From NCBI GenBank assembly GCA_020053615.1, contig JAGVMW010000135.1, forward strand, positions 1 to 6,085: 6,085 nt of DNA, written 5' to 3'. This stretch comes from an archaeon (GTDB lineage: Archaea > Nanobdellota > Nanobdellia > Woesearchaeales > GW2011-AR9). The notes beneath the pieces are model-generated. The model made no database searches. It saw only the letters and a program-made list of their open reading frames with translations, and was not told where the DNA came from. Both the position numbers and the translations under genes were made by a program. Shown here piece after piece: positions 3,867 through 6,085 of this stretch (positions within the stretch are counted from its first letter, which is position 1; each line of letters begins with the position of its first letter).

Positions 3867-5421
3867 AACTATACCGGCGCAGGAAGCGGCTGCGATCGTG
3901 CAGGTCGTTCCTGCCGCCGGCACTGCCTTGGCAGCCGCGGGCGTCGACGCACAGCGGCCTCAATTCATCATTCTGCGGCGAAACATTGATGTAAAATGCC
4001 ATCCCTTTCCAATCATTACCACCCCCCTGAGCAGATTTTAGAATATCAAAAGTAGCTCCAAGCAAAGAACGATCCCCATTAGCTACAAAAAGCCAATCTT
4101 GATGCTCCAGCACTTCACGTTTACTTAAATTAACATTATATTCCCCATTAATACTGTCTCTTTCTTCGCCTTCAGAGTTAGCGTAAGACAATTCTAAATA
4201 GTTTTTCTGTGACAGAGCAGGTAAAGCAACTAATTGCGGACAAATAGGAATTAATTTAAATTTAGTGGTTCTACCATGATAATGCCTGCCAGTGCAGGAA
4301 TCTAAATAGATTCTAAATAAACGCAGAGGATCTTCATCTTTACGAGGAGTTCCGTTTGGGTTAGTTTTACTATTGAAATCATTCACTCTTGCGGTTAGGA
4401 CTTCATACAGGGTTGGCGGTCGGACATAAGTTTGCCCATTAATGGTAATTGTCGGTTGAACTGGGCATTCTCCATTTGCAAAAGAAGTGCGCAGAGCTTG
4501 TAAAGCACGGAAATAGTTTGAGCCTTCCACATAGTCACGGGCAGTAAAATCAGACGCGGGCATGGTTAAGTTAGTTCCCGTATCAGCAGGCGGCGTTGAA
4601 CCTTTAAAAATACCAATTATTCGTCTAAGTTTTCCTTTCATTTCAGACGTTGGTTCTTCTTCTTTCTTTTTCAGCAATTTCACTTCTCTTTCAGTATATT
4701 TCGCAAATATTTCTAATGGAACATTTTCGCCAGCCAAAGCTTGGGCTAGTTTTTCATCATCCAATCTTTCCCAGCCTCTCTGCTTAACTTCCGCATTAAA
4801 GCATAATTCGTATAATTTGGCTAAGTCTTCGGGATGAGGTAATTCGGTTTCGTAGAATCGGGTTTTAAGTTCTGCTAAAGTTCCGGCTAAAAAAGCATCC
4901 AAACTTAATTCTGGTTTTCCTGCTAGGGTCATAAACCTGTTTCTATCATTAGAATGAGTGCCTAAAGCAAAGGCAGCATCTCTAGCTCTAAAGTTAGCAT
5001 AATCAGAAATATCTTTACTTAAAGCTTCCACTCTTGCATCTATCTCATCTTTTCGGGGAGTATAAACCTGTTTCATCCATTTTGTTGCAGAGATTTCATA
5101 ATTAGAAGTATTTTCTTCTATGGGTGTGCCGATGCGGAAATCTTTCTTTTCATCTAACCCGAATCGTGCAGTCTGGGCTAAATAATCACGGACTACTGGT
5201 TCCAATCTTTCCAAATATTCTACAGAATTAATGGTTTGAGGATATAAGTAAGATAAATCTAAATCAGTAAACTTAAAACTATCTCCATGAACTTCTGTCC
5301 TTAACTTGCGGATAGCTTCTTCTGCCAGAGTAGCCATCGTAGCTACTTCTTTCAGAAAAGTTGGTTCAGCTTGCGGTTCTGATTGTGGAGCATCATCTTC
5401 TTTTTTCGTTGCCATAGCCAT
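3865..5421 (-). CDS. Candidate variable (retroelement-diversified) lectin-fold protein
   Basis: This 518-residue protein has no signal peptide or membrane segment. A low-complexity acidic/proline start (1-22) leads into a mostly helical region (about 25-260) with a charged KKKEEE stretch near 251-256. The C-terminal module (about 320-518) carries VNDFNSKTNPNGTPR, LDSCTG, TTKFKLIPIC, NLSKREVLEHQDWL and NDELRPL. From memory these recur in DPANN archaeal variable proteins with a C-type-lectin-like domain diversified by a retroelement; I could not check this. The sequence itself shows that codons 491-518 switch to NNC-type codons (19 of 28) at about 70% G+C, ending at a hairpin. The biological role is unknown; ligand or partner binding is the family expectation. 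The first ATG is chosen because the TATA box lies 27 bases upstream; the ATG two codons later is an alternative. The alternative to diversification is a short composition change from recombination or misassembly. Confidence 0.75.
   Translation of the reverse strand: MAMATKKEDDAPQSEPQAEPTFLKEVATMATLAEEAIRKLRTEVHGDSFKFTDLDLSYLYPQTINSVEYLERLEPVVRDYLAQTARFGLDEKKDFRIGTPIEENTSNYEISATKWMKQVYTPRKDEIDARVEALSKDISDYANFRARDAAFALGTHSNDRNRFMTLAGKPELSLDAFLAGTLAELKTRFYETELPHPEDLAKLYELCFNAEVKQRGWERLDDEKLAQALAGENVPLEIFAKYTEREVKLLKKKEEEPTSEMKGKLRRIIGIFKGSTPPADTGTNLTMPASDFTARDYVEGSNYFRALQALRTSFANGECPVQPTITINGQTYVRPPTLYEVLTARVNDFNSKTNPNGTPRKDEDPLRLFRIYLDSCTGRHYHGRTTKFKLIPICPQLVALPALSQKNYLELSYANSEGEERDSINGEYNVNLSKREVLEHQDWLFVANGDRSLLGATFDILKSAQGGGNDWKGMAFYINVSPQNDELRPLCVDARGCQGSAGGRNDLHDRSRFLRRYS
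3868..3951 (-). other. Putative DGR variable region (VR) core
   Basis: This covers codons 491-518 of the minus-strand gene. Nineteen of 28 codons end in C, including an unbroken run of seven (C491-V-D-A-R-G-C497), against two of the 28 codons before it. G+C is 59 of 84 bases. In DGRs the template repeat carries many AAC codons, and adenine-directed mutagenesis turns these into NNC codons encoding up to 15 residues. The GC-rich last stretch (roughly 3873-3890) would correspond to the priming end. The template copy is not in this window, so the boundaries are estimates. Confidence 0.6.
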
Positions 5422-5444
5422 ATAAGCTTCAGAAAGAGGGGTTA

Positions 5445-5458
5445 TTTATAAAGTTTTT
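5445..5458 (-). promoter_or_regulatory. Archaeal promoter of the variable-protein gene
   Basis: On the minus strand TTTATAAA (plus 5445-5452) is preceded by CAAAAAC, a plausible BRE. Its centre is about 27 bases before the ATG at 5421 and no Shine-Dalgarno sequence intervenes. A small palindrome, TCACT-CTTA-AGTGA (5469-5482), lies upstream and might bind a regulator. Confidence 0.68.
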
Positions 5459-5605
5459 GGTTTAATTATCACTCTTAAGTGAATAACATTTCCACAGAAG
5501 GATTACTGTTGAAGCGTGGAGCTGGGGCTATTGAAAGTTAGGGGGATGTGGTAAAATGGATAAAATGCATTCCAATCATACGCTGGGAGAAAAAAGCATT
5601 TAATA

Positions 5606-5665
5606 TACTACAAACTTGTAGTACTACAATAGTGTAGTATACTGAAGCTTCACTTTACTGAAGTG
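5606..5665. promoter_or_regulatory. Cluster of palindromes upstream of mutL
   Basis: TACTACAA-AC-TTGTAGTA (5606-5623) and TACTACA-ATAG-TGTAGTA (5622-5639) are perfect palindromes sharing two bases, with centres 16 bases apart. TACTGAAG follows twice, at 5640 and 5656, again 16 bases apart. TGAAGCTTCA (5643-5652) and CACTT-TACTG-AAGTG (5651-5665) add further symmetry. A T-run lies at 5672-5678. The regular 16-base phasing suggests stacked protein-binding sites controlling mutL, though a short hairpin RNA is possible. Confidence 0.55.
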
Positions 5666-5694
5666 TTACTATTTTTTTCAGTATCTCCTTTACC

Positions 5695-5713
5695 ACCCAA
5701 ATCCTTTTAAATT
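5695..5713 (+). promoter_or_regulatory. Archaeal promoter of mutL
   Basis: TTTTAAAT at 5705-5712 is preceded by ACCCAAATCC, which includes a BRE-like segment. Its centre is about 26 bases before the ATG at 5735 and no Shine-Dalgarno sequence is present, which again suggests a leaderless transcript. Confidence 0.65.
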
Positions 5714-5734
5714 TCTGTAGTTATTAACCACCTC

Positions 5735-6085
5735 ATGCCTAAAATCCAAGTGCTTCCTGAAGAACTCATCAACAAAATAGCTGCAGGAGAAGTAATAGAC
5801 CGTCCAGCAAGTGTCATAAAAGAACTATTAGAAAACTCTTTGGATGCCGGTGCTACTAGAATTATAGTAGAAATAAAAGACTACGGCAAACAGCTGCTAA
5901 AAGTTTCGGACAATGGAGAAGGAATGGATGAAGAAGATGCCCGGAAAGCGTTGCTGAGGCACGCTACTTCTAAAATTAAAGACATTAACGATTTATTTGC
6001 TATCCAAACCTTAGGATTCCGGGGAGAAGCTCTAGCCAGTATTGCTGCCGTTTCTAAATTAACCCTAACCACCAAACAAAAAGGC
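5735..6085 (+). CDS. mutL: DNA mismatch repair protein MutL, N-terminal part (truncated by window end)
   Basis: Only the first 117 residues lie in the window. They are the GHKL ATPase domain of MutL, which couples mismatch recognition by MutS to strand incision or excision. All N-terminal signatures are intact: [16 protein letters not shown] (12-27), [11 protein letters not shown] with the catalytic base E30 and metal-binding N34 (29-39), DNGEGM (59-64), RHATSKI (75-81) and the family hallmark GFRGEAL (94-100). The ATG at 5735 gives the standard MutL N-terminus and fits the promoter spacing. MutL is patchy in archaea and is generally thought to have been acquired from bacteria together with MutS. 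Whether a mutS gene is nearby, and whether the C-terminal endonuclease motif exists, cannot be seen here. Confidence 0.97.
   Translation, partial: MPKIQVLPEELINKIAAGEVIDRPASVIKELLENSLDAGATRIIVEIKDYGKQLLKVSDNGEGMDEEDARKALLRHATSKIKDINDLFAIQTLGFRGEALASIAAVSKLTLTTKQKG

Larger units (their letters stand above)
5422..5734. other. Divergent intergenic region between the variable protein and mutL
   Basis: The 313 bases hold the two outward promoters (5445-5452 on the minus strand and 5705-5713 on the plus strand), a small TCACT-CTTA-AGTGA palindrome (5469-5482) and the palindrome cluster at 5606-5665. The part 5485-5595 is moderately G-rich. I see no gene, tRNA or recognised RNA in it, only very short open frames. 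Confidence 0.6.

Noticed and set aside
3868..3951. Frameshift or contig misjoin at the end of the large gene as the explanation of the GC-rich tail
   Set aside because: The frame stays open through the switch, the family-like RFLR near the C-terminus is retained, and AT-rich sequence resumes right after the stop. A misjoin cannot be fully excluded without reads.
3739..4041. Plus-strand open frame of 100 codons overlapping the end of the variable-protein gene
   Set aside because: It runs antisense through the GC-rich 3' end, where stop codons are scarce, has no clear promoter, and its product shows no recognisable domain. The minus-strand frame is 518 codons long with family-like motifs.
4562..4837. 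Plus-strand open frame inside the variable-protein gene
   Set aside because: It is antisense to a continuous 518-codon frame, its product is a hydrophobic/serine-rich shadow, and no promoter is visible.
5640..5678. Box C/D guide RNA (two CTGA boxes and a T-run upstream of mutL)
   Set aside because: No box C (RTGATGA) is found at a suitable distance. The CTGA words are part of the repeated TACTGAAG motif.
5881..6075. Minus-strand open frame inside mutL
   Set aside because: It is exactly antisense to the conserved DNGEGM-GFRGEAL region of mutL, so it is a shadow.

Overview
The window reads as archaeal, most likely a small-genome DPANN-type lineage (Pacearchaeota/Woesearchaeota-like). The lineage is inference. 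Directly visible is that all five transcription units have a TTTAAATA- or TTTATAAA-like TATA box centred about 25-30 bases before the chosen ATG, and none has a convincing Shine-Dalgarno sequence. That is the spacing expected of leaderless archaeal mRNAs. The genome is AT-rich, with lysine/glutamate-rich proteins.

Layout. Positions 1-85 hold three back-to-back stem-loops ending in a T-run. Next comes a VapBC-type toxin-antitoxin pair (143-720, +) whose promoter carries three tandem decamers. Class II lysyl-tRNA synthetase follows (777-2294, +). Converging on it is a two-gene operon on the minus strand (2364-3394): a HEPN-like helical protein followed by an MNT nucleotidyltransferase with an ATGA overlap. 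This operon is flanked on both sides by the same pair of palindromes in the same orientation. A 390-base gene-free stretch (3477-3864) is dense with inverted repeats and a roughly 30-bp tandem repeat. A large minus-strand gene (3865-5421) and the start of mutL (5735 to the window end, +) then diverge from a 313-base intergenic region with a cluster of operator-like palindromes.

The most interesting element is the 518-residue minus-strand protein. Its last 28 codons (3868-3951) change abruptly: 19 of 28 end in C, against 2 of the preceding 28, and G+C rises to about 70%. The protein ends directly in a hairpin. The C-terminal 200 residues resemble, from memory, the variable lectin-fold proteins of DPANN archaea. 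Together these are the signs of a variable region of a diversity-generating retroelement (DGR), in which AAC codons of a template are randomised to NNC. No reverse transcriptase or template repeat lies in the window, so this would be a remote target or a cassette whose machinery lies elsewhere.

The other genes are housekeeping (lysS, mutL) or small stress/defence modules (VapBC, HEPN-MNT). I see no shared pathway linking them beyond an accessory, defence-like setting around core genes.
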